Assembly: GCA_019638085.1 (NCBI GenBank)
Contig: JAHBUL010000015.1
Span: 1 to 64,000 of the forward strand
Length of the DNA stretch: 64,000 bases
Direction: 5' to 3'
Source of the DNA: Flavobacteriales bacterium
GTDB lineage: Bacteria; Bacteroidota; Bacteroidia; Flavobacteriales_F; PHOS-HE28
Positions 8,576 through 18,300 of the stretch are shown here, one piece after another (position 1 is the first letter of the stretch; every line of letters starts with the position of its first letter). Under the pieces are notes generated by a model. That model made no database searches. It was given only the letters and a program-made list of their open reading frames with translations, and was not told where the DNA came from. The position numbers and the translations under genes are program-made.

Positions 8576-10267
8576 TCACCCGCGCACCAGCTTCCGGTAC
8601 TTCAAGCGCTTGGGCACTACATCGCCCACGCGCTTCCTGTAGTTCTCCTCGTAGTCGCTGAAGCTGCCTTCGAACCAGTACACGTTGCTATCCCCTTCGA
8701 AAGCGAGGATGTGCGTGCAGACACGGTCCAGGAACCAACGGTCGTGGCTGATGATAACGGCGCAGCCGCTGTAGTCCTGAATGCCTTCCTCCAGCGCGCG
8801 GAGGGTATTCACGTCCAGGTCGTTGGTCGGTTCGTCAAGCAGCAGCACGTTGCTGCCGTTCTTCAGCGTCATGGCCAAGTGCAGTCGGTTCCGTTCTCCA
8901 CCGGAGAGCACGCCCACCTTCTTGTTCTGGTCCTGGCCGGTGAAGTTGAAGCGTGCCAAGTAGGCGCGGCTGTTCACCAGCGTCCCGCCGATGTCCATCA
9001 TCTCCTGGCTGTTGCTCAGCACTTCCCACACGGTCTTGTCGGGTAACAGGTCCTCGTGGGTCTGGTCCACATAGGCCAGCTGTACGGTCTCTCCCAAAGT
9101 GATGGTTCCACTATCCGGTTTCTCCTCTCCCATCACCATGCGGAACAAGGTGGTCTTACCCGCGCCGTTCGGCCCGATGATGCCTACGATGCCCGCAGGT
9201 GGCAGGGTGAAGCTGATGTCCTCGAAAAGGACACGATCACCAAAAGCTTTCGAGACTCCGTTGAACTCGATCACCTTATCGCCGAGCCGTTGTCCATTAG
9301 GGATGAAGATCTCCAGTTTGGCCTCCTTCTCCTTCACGGTCTCACGCTGCATTTTATCGTAGTTCTCCAAGCGGGCCTTGCTCTTGGTTCGGCGTGCCTT
9401 GGCGTTGCTGCGCACCCATTCGAGCTCTTGCTTCAGTATGCGATTACGCTTGCTCTCGCTCTTCTCCTCGCGCGTCAAACGCTCCGTCTTCTGCTCCAGC
9501 CAATTGGTGTAGTTGCCCTTGTAGGGAATGCCTTCCCCACGGTCCAGTTCCAGGATCCATCCGGCCACGTTATCGAGGAAGTAGCGGTCGTGGGTAATGG
9601 CGATCACGGTTCCCTTGTAGGCGTGCAAGTGTTGCTCCAGCCACGCCACGCTCTCGGCGTCCAAGTGGTTGGTCGGTTCGTCCAGCAGCAGAATGTCCGG
9701 TGCCTGCAACAACAGTCGGCAGAGGGCCACGCGGCGGCGCTCCCCACCGGAGAGCACACTGATCTTGGCGTCCGGCTCGGGGCAGCGCAACGCGTCCATG
9801 GCGATGTCCAGCTTCTGGTCGATCTCCCATGCACCCTGTGCCTCGATCTGATCCTGAAGTGCCCCTTGACGATTGATGAGCTTCTCCATCTTGTCGGGAT
9901 CTTCCAACACCTCCGGGTCCGAGAACTTGTTGTTCACGTCCTCATATTCCTTCAGCAGGTCCATGATGGGCTGCACGCCTTCGCGCACAATGTCGATCAC
10001 GGTCTTGCTTTCGTCCAGCAAGGGCTCCTGCTCCAAGTGACCGATGGTGTAGCCTGGCGTGAGATGAACTTCGCCCTGAAAATCCTTGTCCTTGCCCGCG
10101 ATGATGCGCATCAAGGTGGATTTTCCGGAACCGTTGAGGCCGAGGATGCCGATCTTGGCTCCATAGTAGAAGCCGAGATAGATGTCCTTGAGGATGGTCT
10201 TTCCAGCGGGCAAGGTCTTGCCCACTTTCACCATGTTGTAAATGATCTGCCTTCCTTCTTCTGCCAT
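8576..10267 (-). CDS. ettA: Energy-dependent translational throttle protein EttA (ABC-F ATPase)
   Basis: This 563-aa soluble protein has two ABC ATPase domains and no membrane spans. The first Walker A is 'GLNGSGKST' (about residue 45) with signature 'LSGGERRRVALCRLL' and Walker B 'ILLLDEPTNHLD'. The second set is 'GPNGAGKTT', 'LSGGERNRLHLAM' and 'LLLDEPTNDLD'. The basic inter-domain linker ('NAKARRTKSKARLENYDKM') and the overall length fit EttA, which binds the ribosomal E-site and gates entry into elongation according to ATP/ADP levels. It appears monocistronic. A GACCTTTG box lies about 60 bp upstream of the ATG. Confidence 0.93.
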   Translation of the reverse strand: MAEEGRQIIYNMVKVGKTLPAGKTILKDIYLGFYYGAKIGILGLNGSGKSTLMRIIAGKDKDFQGEVHLTPGYTIGHLEQEPLLDESKTVIDIVREGVQPIMDLLKEYEDVNNKFSDPEVLEDPDKMEKLINRQGALQDQIEAQGAWEIDQKLDIAMDALRCPEPDAKISVLSGGERRRVALCRLLLQAPDILLLDEPTNHLDAESVAWLEQHLHAYKGTVIAITHDRYFLDNVAGWILELDRGEGIPYKGNYTNWLEQKTERLTREEKSESKRNRILKQELEWVRSNAKARRTKSKARLENYDKMQRETVKEKEAKLEIFIPNGQRLGDKVIEFNGVSKAFGDRVLFEDISFTLPPAGIVGIIGPNGAGKTTLFRMVMGEEKPDSGTITLGETVQLAYVDQTHEDLLPDKTVWEVLSNSQEMMDIGGTLVNSRAYLARFNFTGQDQNKKVGVLSGGERNRLHLAMTLKNGSNVLLLDEPTNDLDVNTLRALEEGIQDYSGCAVIISHDRWFLDRVCTHILAFEGDSNVYWFEGSFSDYEENYRKRVGDVVPKRLKYRKLVRG

Positions 10268-10323
10268 GTTACCGGGGGTATTTCAGCGGTGCTGGCAAGA
10301 TCCAGCGCGCTGTTTTGAGCGTG

Positions 10324-10331
10324 CAAAGGTC
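10324..10331 (-). promoter_or_regulatory. Putative -7 box for ettA (GACCTTTG)
   Basis: On the minus strand GACCTTTG matches TAnnTTTG at seven of eight positions, 57-64 bp upstream of the ettA ATG. The same octamer occurs in front of the gene at 20572. Confidence 0.35.
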
Positions 10332-10388
10332 CGTGATCTTTTCCGATCGCGGGAATTTGCGCATTGACGAGCTATTCCAGCCTCGGCG

Positions 10389-11906
10389 TTATGGCGTACT
10401 GAACAGTTCCACACGCTCCCATTCACGGAGCAGTTTCAGCGGGGGCAGGTCCGCTTGGCGCAGTTCATTATCCAACAATACACCTGCGGGCGTTTGACCG
10501 TGTCCTGGTGCCACCACCACGTACAACCGTCGGTCCGGAGTGATGGGGCTTCTCAACAGGTCCGTCCCCTTCTGCTCACAGTCCAGGTAGAAGGCCACGG
10601 GTGCATCCCACGGGAGCTGTACACAGACCCGATCACCCGGACTTGTATTCGTGGCAAACCAAGCCGCCGCCAGTTTCGCTTCCGGGAACCGCTCCACCGT
10701 ATCCCCCTCTCCACGGATACCAAGCCAACCGAACAGTAGCACCACGAACGCTCCGGCCACCAGTGTGCGCTGTGCCTTCGTGAACGTAGGGAGCAATTTG
10801 TCCCGCACCACCTTCAGCAGGTAGAAAAGGCCAATGGCGCTTCCCAAGTGGAACACCAGCAGGCTGAAGGTCCATACGGCAGGAGGGTCCACAACGTGCT
10901 GGATGAGCACGATGGGGACCGTCCCCACCACCAGGGCAAAAAGCAGCAAACGATACTTCAGGCTGATGTACGCGGCATAGATCACACCAATGACCCCGGC
11001 GAACGCCAGTAGAGTGGATGCCGTTCCGGTGAAATACGCCCAGAGATCGAACGCGCGGTCCTGCTGTGTATTCACGAAGGTGGTCCACGTGTGCTCTTGC
11101 ACCGAAGGATGGTGCAGCAATTGGTCCAGACTATGTACCACCACTACCGGTGCATAGAAAAGGAAGACCAGACCGCACGCAAGTACGGCGGAGCCGACCA
11201 ACTTGACCATGCGCCGCCGGATGGTGCTTTGGTAATTGGCCACCAGCATGAACAGTGCCCAGGTGTATACCATCACGGCCGGGTATATCATATCCGGTGT
11301 GGCCCACATGCCTAGTGCAGTGAACGCGGCCATGAGGATCAAGCTGATCACGTTCTCCGATCTCACGAAATGACGTGCTGCCAATAGCGCTGAAATGGTG
11401 AAGAGCCAGACGAGACTGTATCCACGGGCCACAGCGGAATATTCCACCAATGGCCCGCTGACGGCCACCAGGCACAACAGGATCACGGCGATATGGCGAT
11501 TGAACACTGAGCGGGCGAACGCATAACACATGGGCATCACCAGTATACCGGCAACAAGTGCTGGCAGCCTTAAGCTCCAGGCATGCACGCCAAGGATCAA
11601 GGTGGAGAGCCGCGCCAATGCGGAGTAGAGGATCTGATTGCTGGTGAACAGGTAATCGCTGAACAGGAAGCCGAACGACCGGCCCGCATAATGCACATAC
11701 GTAAGGGCCTCGTCGTAGGTAACCGCCTCGTTCATGCGCAGGATGCGCAAGGCCACCCCCACGGCGAGCACGGCGAATACGAAGCGCTTGTGGTTGGTGC
11801 TGGACCTTCGGAACAGCCGGGATAGCGCGGCACGGAAGTCGGCGCGCCACCCTTTCCATCCGGGTTGGCCCTTTCTCCTGCGTCGCCTTGGTGATCCTTC
11901 TGCCAT
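10389..11906 (-). CDS. GT39-like membrane glycosyltransferase
   Basis: This 505-aa protein has an Arg/Lys-rich cytosolic N-terminus (about 1-40) and about ten or more membrane spans. The first periplasmic loop carries 'NEAVTYDEALTY', with the acidic Asp-Glu pair typical of GT-C glycosyltransferases (dolichyl-phosphate-mannose or ArnT-like, family 39), which use polyprenyl-phosphate sugars. The short C-terminal soluble part (about 420-505) probably faces the periplasm. Acceptor and sugar are unknown. A second gene of the same type lies at 28207-29631. A TATTTTTG box on the minus strand at 11962-11969 may be its promoter. Confidence 0.82.
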   Translation of the reverse strand: MAEGSPRRRRRKGQPGWKGWRADFRAALSRLFRRSSTNHKRFVFAVLAVGVALRILRMNEAVTYDEALTYVHYAGRSFGFLFSDYLFTSNQILYSALARLSTLILGVHAWSLRLPALVAGILVMPMCYAFARSVFNRHIAVILLCLVAVSGPLVEYSAVARGYSLVWLFTISALLAARHFVRSENVISLILMAAFTALGMWATPDMIYPAVMVYTWALFMLVANYQSTIRRRMVKLVGSAVLACGLVFLFYAPVVVVHSLDQLLHHPSVQEHTWTTFVNTQQDRAFDLWAYFTGTASTLLAFAGVIGVIYAAYISLKYRLLLFALVVGTVPIVLIQHVVDPPAVWTFSLLVFHLGSAIGLFYLLKVVRDKLLPTFTKAQRTLVAGAFVVLLFGWLGIRGEGDTVERFPEAKLAAAWFATNTSPGDRVCVQLPWDAPVAFYLDCEQKGTDLLRSPITPDRRLYVVVAPGHGQTPAGVLLDNELRQADLPPLKLLREWERVELFSTP

Positions 11907-11961
11907 TCCGCTGCGGACGGTCCCGGATCGATCTCATACGATGCGCAAAGGGGTCCAGCGC

Positions 11962-11969
11962 CAAAAATA
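11962..11969 (-). promoter_or_regulatory. Perfect -7 promoter box TATTTTTG
   Basis: Read on the minus strand this is TATTTTTG, a full match to TAnnTTTG, 56 bp upstream of the GT39 start codon. It lies just inside the short divergent gap shared with murQ. Confidence 0.5.
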
Positions 11970-12014
11970 GAGACCGGACATGAAAGGATGGATCGAGCTT
12001 CGCAACTTCGCAGC

Positions 12015-12842
12015 ATGGAACCCATCGGCAATCCTCGCATCACGGAGTCCCCTTCGCGCTACGATCATTTGGAACAGATGACCACATTGGAACTGCTCCG
12101 TAACATCAACGCGGAGGACCGCAAAGTGGCGGATGCCGTGGCCCAAGCGATCCCCGCGATGGAACCCTTGGTGAACGCCCTAGCGGATCGGATGCAACGC
12201 GGGGGGCGGCTGTTCTATGTCGGTGCAGGCACCAGTGGGCGGCTTGGTATCGTGGATGCCAGCGAATGTCCGCCCACGTTCGGTGTTCCACATGGCATGG
12301 TCGTGGGCCTGATCGCCGGCGGGGATAGTGCGATCCGCAAGGCGGTGGAGTTCGCGGAAGATGATACGGAGCAAGGCTGGAAGGACCTTCAGGAACATGC
12401 GATCGGTACGGATGATTCCGTGATCGGGATCGCCGCCAGCGGTGGCACACCCTATGTGGTGGGCGCCTTGGAACAGGCCCGCAAGGCCGGTGTACTCACA
12501 GCCTGCATCACCTGCAATCCTGGAAGTCCCGTCACGCTGGTTTGTGATCATCCGCTGGTGGCCGTGGTGGGTCCGGAGTTCGTAACAGGAAGCACGCGCA
12601 TGAAAAGCGGTACTGCGCAGAAACTGATCCTGAACATGATCAGCACCAGCGTAATGATCAAGTTGGGCCGCGTGCAAGGGAACCGCATGGTGGATATGCA
12701 ACTGAGCAACCATAAGCTCGTGGACCGCGGCACACGCATGGTGATGGACGGCCTCGGCGTGGACTACGACACGGCCAATGTCTTGCTGAAAAAGCACGGC
12801 AGTGTGCGGAAGGCAGTGGAGGAAGGAAAGTTGAGGGCTTAA
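12015..12842 (+). CDS. murQ: N-acetylmuramic acid 6-phosphate etherase
   Basis: MurQ cleaves the D-lactyl ether of MurNAc-6-phosphate to GlcNAc-6-phosphate plus lactate during peptidoglycan recycling. The SIS domain and family signature 'AGTSGRLGIVDASECPPTFG' are present (about residues 65-85), as are 'GDSAIRKAVEFAEDD' and 'GSTRMKSGTAQKLILNM'. I start at 12015 (275 aa) because 'ITESPSRYDHLEQM' aligns with the usual MurQ N-terminus. An in-frame ATG at 11988 would add nine residues. No MurP or AnmK partner lies next to it. Confidence 0.93.
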   Translation: MEPIGNPRITESPSRYDHLEQMTTLELLRNINAEDRKVADAVAQAIPAMEPLVNALADRMQRGGRLFYVGAGTSGRLGIVDASECPPTFGVPHGMVVGLIAGGDSAIRKAVEFAEDDTEQGWKDLQEHAIGTDDSVIGIAASGGTPYVVGALEQARKAGVLTACITCNPGSPVTLVCDHPLVAVVGPEFVTGSTRMKSGTAQKLILNMISTSVMIKLGRVQGNRMVDMQLSNHKLVDRGTRMVMDGLGVDYDTANVLLKKHGSVRKAVEEGKLRA

Positions 12843-13040
12843 TTAAAGCTGAAACTGGAAACTTGAAAGCTGAAACGGTGCAACGGAGTGGCAGTCGAGA
12901 GCTCGAAGTAGTCAGTTGGCAGTAGGCAGTTGCAGTCAGCCGTATCCGGTCCCGGAACCCTGTACTCGATACGCTATACCCATCGAATTCCATAGTATGA
13001 TCCTCTGTGCTCTCTCCTTACCCTGAGCTCCGTCGAAGGG
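12843..13040. repeat. Low-complexity intergenic repeats and a 20-bp imperfect palindrome
   Basis: The gap between convergent murQ and tamL has no gene. It contains a direct repeat AAAGCTGAAAC (twice within about 30 bp from 12845), then a GCAGT-rich stretch (12910-12937). At 13021-13040 is CCCTGAGCTCCGTCGAAGGG, a GC-rich element whose ends (CCCT...AGGG) pair and which resembles dispersed intergenic elements of other bacteria. No T-tract terminator is evident. Confidence 0.5.
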
Positions 13041-13052
13041 TGGTGAAGAACC

Positions 13053-15326
13053 TTAGAACGGATACCCGATCGCGATATTGAAGACCATGTTGTCAAAGAA
13101 CTTTGGACGGAGGTCATCAAAAACCCAGCGATCGCCTTTGGGCAATGCCGGATTCCGCAAGGGAGTAGCCAAGTCCAACCGCACCACGATCACCTCGGGG
13201 TCAAAGCGCAATCCGAATCCCGCGCCCACGGCCAGTTCGTCCAAGGCGGTGTCCCACCCGAATTTCCCACCGGGTCGTTGAGGATCATCATTGACCAGCC
13301 ATATGTTGCCCACATCCGAGAAAAGCGCGCCCTTGAAGTAACCCGCAATGGTGAACCGGTATTCGGCGTTCGCCTCGAACTTGATGTCGCCTGTTTGGTC
13401 GACCAGCGCATCATCATTCGCCACCGGCACATAGCTACCCGGTCCCACGCTACGGGCACGGAAAGCGCGTAGGCTGTTGGTACCACCGGAGTAGAATTGC
13501 TTCACATAGGGAAGCACCTCGGAATTACCATAAGGAAGACCTGCGTTCACCTGTAACCGAGTGACCAGCATCTCACCCTTCCTGCCCATGGGTTGGTAGT
13601 ATCGGATCTCGGGCCGGAAGCGCACATATTGGGAAAACACCTCTCCGAAAAGCGTATACCCTTCATCCGGCCGACGACCACTGGCACGCATGCCCATGGA
13701 AAGGAGGTTACCCGCCTCATCCACGCCAAGGCTCACCAGCACCCAGCCCTGCAGTGGCTTCTCGTGCTTGCTACTGATCGTGAACGTGTAGCCCGTCCCA
13801 ATGATGAACTGCTGTTCAAAGCTGCGTTGTATGGCGGGGTTCTCATTGAGGAAAGCCGTGAAATCATCCGAGGAGTAGTAGAGGTTATTGTAGCTCACAT
13901 CGATCAGGTTCACTTCATGCCAGATCCGTTGGTTCTGTTTCCAACTGTAGTTCAAGGAAGAGAGATAGGATTCGAGCCCGTACAAGTTGATGCGACGGAA
14001 GATCCCATAGCCGAGATCGATGCGCGAAATGGGGACGGAGGCCCGTGAGGTCCGTAGGAAGCGAAAGGGGACGATGCGTGGGAATTGAAGGGAGATCTTT
14101 CCACCAAGTTCATACGCATTGGTTCCTTTTTGCGCCCCCGCCACCTGGGTCTCAAAATCCCCGTTCAGGTCCGCGCTGAAGATCTCCGCTCCACGAAAGA
14201 GGTCACGGTCCTTGAAGCCTACCCGCAGTCCCGGTCCAACAAAATTGTTGCTCTTTGCGGTAATGTTCAGCTCGGAAAAAAGCGACCAGCGTTTCTGCGG
14301 ATATAGCAGGACATCCGTCTTGAGGATACCGGGACTCACACTATCCTCCGTGAATTGCACTCTCACATTGCGGAAGACGCCATAGCTCTGCAGGTAGCGC
14401 GTGGTGTTGTTCTCCTGTCGCTCCGAGTAGTGCTGCCCTTCCTTCAGGAACACGCCCCGCGTAATGGCCGAAGGGTGATAGTTGTTCAGGTAGTTCACAT
14501 AATACAGGCTATCCACCAAGGTGGTATCGTTCGGTGGCAATAGGGGATCTTGGTCGCCGTGTACATAGACCTTCCCGAGGGTATACTTTCGGAGTGAAGC
14601 TGCATTCGTTTCCGGCTTGAGCCTCAAGACAAGGTCCATGCGATGGTCGCCTACGCTGGTATCAGCAACGAATTCGAGCTGGTCCTCCTTCAGCTTGTAC
14701 CAGCCGTGATTCCTGACCTCGGAAACCACCCTCCGGCGTTCCGATGTCAATTCACCAAGGTCATAGAGGTCGCCGCTCTTGATCGGTGATCCAAGCCGTG
14801 TCCGTGCTATTTGGCGGTGCAGCTCATCCGAGCTGTCTGCATATGCGATGCTGCGTATCCGGTACGGTGTTCCTGCGGATACGGTAAAAGTGACCTGGGC
14901 CTTCCGCCTTTTGCGGTCCACGGTGAACTCGCTTTTCGCGTTGAAATAGCCATGGTTCTCCAGCCGGTTGGCCATGGCCGCAGTGATATCAGGCAAGGGC
15001 ACATCCGTGATATAGACCGGTGCTGATCCGATCTTGTTACGAAGCGTATTGCTGAGCCCCTTGGGCTCCTCCGGTTCCTTGACACTGTTGTGCAGCGCCA
15101 CTGTAGGGCGCATACCCAGCAATACCTTGTTCGGCTCTGGCCGGACCAACCCCTCCAGCTCACGGGTCACCGACTTCCTGTTCTGCACCGGCGCATCGGT
15201 CCATTTAATGGAAAAATCCGTGAACATCGGCTTTTCCTCGGTCGCATACTTCATGCCCGTACATGAGGACAGCAGTCCGATCGCGATCGGCAGGAGCATA
15301 CGGGCTATGGATCCTCTCTCCATCAT
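13053..15326 (-). CDS. tamL: BamA/TamA-family outer-membrane lipoprotein TamL
   Basis: This 757-aa protein begins with a lipoprotein signal (lipobox 'LLSSC', about residue 22), as in the TamL subgroup of Bacteroidota. It continues with POTRA-like repeats (about 90-270) and a C-terminal Omp85 beta-barrel of about 400 residues ending in 'NIAIGYPF' with a terminal Phe. A barrel loop 'LRAFRARSVGPGSY' corresponds to the VRGF/Y region. It overlaps the end of tamB by 4 bp (ATGA), so the two are translationally coupled. The pair is expected to span the envelope and serve in assembly or lipid transfer at the outer membrane. Confidence 0.88.
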   Translation of the reverse strand: MMERGSIARMLLPIAIGLLSSCTGMKYATEEKPMFTDFSIKWTDAPVQNRKSVTRELEGLVRPEPNKVLLGMRPTVALHNSVKEPEEPKGLSNTLRNKIGSAPVYITDVPLPDITAAMANRLENHGYFNAKSEFTVDRKRRKAQVTFTVSAGTPYRIRSIAYADSSDELHRQIARTRLGSPIKSGDLYDLGELTSERRRVVSEVRNHGWYKLKEDQLEFVADTSVGDHRMDLVLRLKPETNAASLRKYTLGKVYVHGDQDPLLPPNDTTLVDSLYYVNYLNNYHPSAITRGVFLKEGQHYSERQENNTTRYLQSYGVFRNVRVQFTEDSVSPGILKTDVLLYPQKRWSLFSELNITAKSNNFVGPGLRVGFKDRDLFRGAEIFSADLNGDFETQVAGAQKGTNAYELGGKISLQFPRIVPFRFLRTSRASVPISRIDLGYGIFRRINLYGLESYLSSLNYSWKQNQRIWHEVNLIDVSYNNLYYSSDDFTAFLNENPAIQRSFEQQFIIGTGYTFTISSKHEKPLQGWVLVSLGVDEAGNLLSMGMRASGRRPDEGYTLFGEVFSQYVRFRPEIRYYQPMGRKGEMLVTRLQVNAGLPYGNSEVLPYVKQFYSGGTNSLRAFRARSVGPGSYVPVANDDALVDQTGDIKFEANAEYRFTIAGYFKGALFSDVGNIWLVNDDPQRPGGKFGWDTALDELAVGAGFGLRFDPEVIVVRLDLATPLRNPALPKGDRWVFDDLRPKFFDNMVFNIAIGYPF

Positions 15327-18300
15327 TCTTCACCATTCGGCACTTTCGGAGTGCCGCGTTCACGCCCGTTGCGCTGCTTCACTCTCTCTGCCTCTTTCTG
15401 CTCCCTGCGCTTCTCTTCGGCCTCCCGTGCAGCGGTTCGGGCACGCTCGTTCTCCTCGAACTCCTTGGTGTACTGGATCGCCACTCCGCTATCGATGATG
15501 TCACCGTCGTAGAGGTCGAAGGCGTTCTCGTAGAAACCGCGCAATCGGTACTTACCGTCCGGCGTCAGTTTGTAATAGACCACGTATTGCGCGTTCCGTG
15601 TGTTCGAGAGATTGCTGGCCTGCTCGTTCTGTTCATCCACACCTACGGACCCACCCACTTCGAAGCTGAGCCTATCGTGGAGGAAGCTCTTGCTCACCTT
15701 ATAGTCCACCGAGGTGCGCTGATAGGTGGAATTCCCCTCGGCCTGATCCACGGTACTCACCCCGAGCGAGATGTCCACACCTTTCACGTACTTGCCCGTC
15801 AGCTTGTTCATCTGGTCCGTGAGTATGCCGTTCACGGAATTGCGCGCTGCGGAAGAGACCAAACCACTGGTGGGTGCTGCATCCGCGTTCTCTGCCGGAA
15901 TGAATGCATTGGTCACCAGCAAGCCGAATACCTGCCGGTTCCGATCATCCGTATTCCCTTTCTGTGAAAGCTGATCCAAGCGTGTGGCCACCATGGGATA
16001 ACTGTTCTTGTATTGCCGATCCAGATCGATCCCGAAATCGATGTCCGGTCGCTCGATGCTTCCATCCACGCTTATGATCACGGAGAACGGCAAGCGCTGC
16101 TGCAGTCGGTTCTCTTGTTCCTGGGATAGGGCCGAACTACCCGCCACCAAGCCATAGGGCGCAGCCTCCGCAGTATAGCGCGCCTTGATGGCGAGCTTCG
16201 CATCCAGCGGATCCCCGTTCCAAGTAATGACGCTCCCTCTTACCAGATCGAAGCGCTTTTTCACCAGACCGTAGAATTCCAAGGTATAGCCACCATCCTC
16301 CACGGTGAACGGCCCTGATAGCGTCATGTCCCCGCTCGCGTTGTAGGTGAAGTACAGATCACCTTCACCCCTGAAGCTTGCCGCATCGCCAGTTGTGGGA
16401 TCAAGGACCACACTGAACTTCGCCGAGTTGTCCACCAATAAGTGCAGGTCCAGCTCGAAGCCCTTGAGCTTGGCCTTGAGCGAATCCTGCAGCATTTTCC
16501 CATCCGAGGCCACACCGGAACTATCCGGTGGGACCTCTCCGTTGGTGAAGAGTACAATGCCCTCGTGGCTTATCATTTTCACTTCGCTCCCGGGCAGCAC
16601 GATGAAGAGATCAGTTCCTTTGAGAACATGGATCTCGCCCTTCAGCTTCGGCAGGTTCGCTGTTCCGGTTATTGTGAGATCCAAGCCAGCCAACACATCG
16701 CCATAGAAGAGGTCGTTATCGCCACGCACGCTGTTCACCAATTGGAAAGCATCCGTGCGGAGCGTGAGGTCCACGCTTGGGTCGGACAGGTCCTTGGTAC
16801 TGATATCGCCGTTCAAGGTGAACGCATTGCCCAGGCTGTCCTTCATCGTGAACTGATCAAGGTGGATCCCGGCATCGTCGAACGTGATGCGTTCCTTTTC
16901 CAGCTTGAAAAGGCTGCGGGTCACGAGCAGCCCGATGCGTGTATTTTCGAAGGTGAGGTCACCGTTCAAAGCGGCCTTTCCCTGAGCCATGTCGAACTGG
17001 ATGTTTCCATTCAACCCACCGGCAAGTTCGTATAGGAAACCCTGGGTAAAGGGGCGGAAGACATCGAGCTCCGTGAAGCCTATGACAGCCTGCCCATGTA
17101 CCTCCGGAGAACTTCCGGAAGCATCCACTGTGGCTGCTCCATCCATCGTGTTCGCTCCGTTCTTCAGCTTCAACGATGCGGTGTACTGTGCCTCTTGTAC
17201 TTCCTGAGCTTTTACATTGAGATCACCCAGCGCATTGCCCAACAGCTGGAGCGCTGCGATGGTCAAGTTGGCATCCAGGCCCGCTCCCTCATCCGTGGGC
17301 AGGTCCACATGGCCGGTAAGCTCACCTTCAACAAAGGGCACGGAATCCTGGGAGGTCACGAAGTTCAACAGCGTACCGAATTGGAATTGATCCAGATCGA
17401 TGCGCGTGGACTTTTCACGGGTGAATATCTGCAACCGTTGCGCTCCGCTGCTGAGGATGAAATTCTCCGCAACAAGGCCATGGTCGGTAAAGTGCAACTT
17501 GTTCGCAGGGTCGGCAGTCCATGGATCACTGTCCAGCACAAGGCCTTCCGGCTCAATATGAAGGGTGGATCCCTGTGCATCGCGCTCCAACGCCATCGTA
17601 ATCACATAGCTGGGTGGGAACTCGCCGTTCTGCACGCGTAGATTGCTTACCAAAGCATCTACCTGGGCCGTGTTCGTGAGCGTTAGCCCGAAGATGCCCA
17701 GTGAATCCCGGGTGATGCTCCGGATCGCGAGCTTTGAATCGAGATCGCTGCCTTTGGCTTTCACGTCCAGGTTCAACTTGTCCACCAGCATGCTGTCGTA
17801 GTTCAGCTCTGGAATATCAATGTTCAACGTGAGCACATCCGCATCGCTGTCGTAATGTCCTTTGAAATTATCGAGCTGGATGCTGTGTAACCCCGGCACC
17901 ACAAGGCCGGTAAGCCAATCGCTTTTCGGCAGTGTAATGGCAAGGTCCATGTACTTACCGGGAGCAGGACTGAAATCGGGATCGGGCTTGAAGTAATTGG
18001 CCAATTTCTCCCTCGTTTTCGTCAGCATGCTGTCCACGGCCACGTTGGTGTGGAAATTCACGGTAAGGCCGTCGCTATCCAGATCCACGGCCGTGCTATC
18101 CTCGCTCAAGTGCGCCTTTAGAATGAACCGTTCGAACTGGAATGCTTGTTCCGTGTTGGAGAGCCGCAGCCCGTCGGCATCCAGCTTCAGGTTTCCCCTT
18201 CCCGAGGTGTCCAGTGCCACCTCCCCTTGGAAGCTCCCTTCCACATCCAGCCTATGCGCCGTGAAGCCCATGCTATCCAGCTGTAATCGCTCCAATTGCA

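Noticed and set aside
9056..10318. Plus-strand 420-aa frame
   Set aside because: It is the antisense shadow of ettA, whose ABC motifs are intact on the other strand.
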